Of a DNA stretch of 64,000 nucleotides, positions 63,754-64,000 are shown piece by piece. The position numbers and the translations under genes were made by a program. Under the pieces are notes generated by a model that had not been told where the DNA came from, did no database searches, and saw only the letters and a list, made by a program, of their open reading frames with translations. Location of the stretch: the NCBI GenBank assembly GCA_008690995.1, contig VRMN01000006.1, positions 579,501 to 643,500 on the forward strand, read 5' to 3'. Positions within the stretch are counted from its first letter, which is position 1. Every line of letters starts with the position of its first letter. The DNA comes from Porphyridium purpureum. Taxonomy: Eukaryota; Rhodophyta; Bangiophyceae; Porphyridiales; Porphyridiaceae.

Positions 63754-64000
63754 TCATCCGACGTTACCGCCGCTGCGACTGCTGCCGGTGGGAGCTTCAT
63801 GACGGCTCGAATCTTGCAAATTGAGCGGTAGTGGCAGGGGAGACGGCTGTTTTCGCGCTGGTGGTACCGCGTTGCCCGAATCAAGATACGTTGCCTGCTC
63901 AGCGAATCGCGCTGTATTCGCCGGCGGCGGCGAGGTGGTTCCCTTGTCTTCACCTCGAGCTGTCACAGGACGCTCAGGTTGCCGCTGTTGCGGTGGCGAC
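63754..64000 (-). CDS. C-terminal end of a gene entering from the right edge
   Basis: The minus-strand frame is open from the window edge to TGA at 63754, 82 codons. Its Pro/Gln/Ser-rich composition (PQQRQPERPVTARGEDKG, KQPSPLPLPLNLQDSSRHE) looks like a disordered C-terminus rather than a random frame. It would converge with the oxygenase gene with 68 bases between the stops, in line with the spacing elsewhere. Family unknown; the call could be wrong. Confidence 0.4.
   Translation of the reverse strand, partial: SPPQQRQPERPVTARGEDKGTTSPPPANTARFAEQATYLDSGNAVPPARKQPSPLPLPLNLQDSSRHEAPTGSSRSGGNVG

Overview
This is a gene-dense, almost intron-free eukaryotic nuclear segment. It most likely comes from a unicellular red alga, and a Porphyridium-type genome is my best guess. 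The reasons are: clearly eukaryotic genes (40S uS3, eIF3e, SMC5, NUP160, NAP1, CLP1, profilin) in single long reading frames; moderately high GC with short gene spacing; and a plastid layer consisting of a ferrochelatase with a C-terminal light-harvesting-like (CAB/HLIP) helix, a plastid glycolate/glycerate-transporter-like LrgAB protein and a cluster of plastid-type bestrophin channels. I found only one convincing spliceosomal intron (16001-16185). Species identity is inference.

Layout. 1-9.5 kb: HMG-CoA synthase running off the left edge, a polo-like kinase with a polo box, a CAMK-type kinase, eIF3e, tRNase Z and a PfkB sugar kinase. 9.9-20.1 kb: a PLGG1/LrgAB-like transporter, ferrochelatase, profilin, a spliced C9orf85-like zinc protein and SMC5. 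20.6-34.2 kb: a bestrophin cluster of five complete genes (A-E) and one broken fragment, with a cytochrome P450 inside it. 34.7-53.4 kb: an unknown Q-rich protein, an unknown helical protein, a GT61 glycosyltransferase, an NTPCR-type NTPase, a C2H2 zinc-finger protein, CLP1, ribosomal protein uS3, a membrane/beta-propeller-like protein, a Pho80-type cyclin, a GDPD phosphodiesterase and an ankyrin-LRR protein. 53.7-64 kb: NUP160, an unknown Cys-rich coiled-coil protein, NAP1, a plastid-looking 2-oxoglutarate oxygenase and the 3' end of a gene entering from the right edge.

Most interesting system. The bestrophin cluster looks like an expanded set of chloroplast anion (probably bicarbonate) channels. 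Bestrophin A carries a disordered tail of about 415 residues that ends in basic 11-residue repeats. This architecture recalls the Chlamydomonas pyrenoid bestrophin BST4/RBMP1, a channel domain plus a long Rubisco-binding tail. It is a good candidate for a red algal pyrenoid/CO2-concentrating component. Genes C and D are almost identical over their core, which suggests recent duplication or gene conversion. Gene B has a divergent pore neck. The PLGG1-like transporter in the same window belongs to photorespiration, the pathway a CO2-concentrating mechanism suppresses.

Regulation. Three short motifs recur in gene-free DNA: RGTACAGT (and its complement) in many promoters; a 16-mer GATAAACCATTAAACC in two divergent promoters; and GTTAGAWTGAGGGTT, a telo-box-like element, in the promoters shared by eIF3e/tRNase Z and uS3/the 46.2-kb gene. 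Many genes are arranged in divergent pairs with a short shared promoter. Where the longest open frame began at a non-ATG codon I moved the start to the first in-frame ATG.
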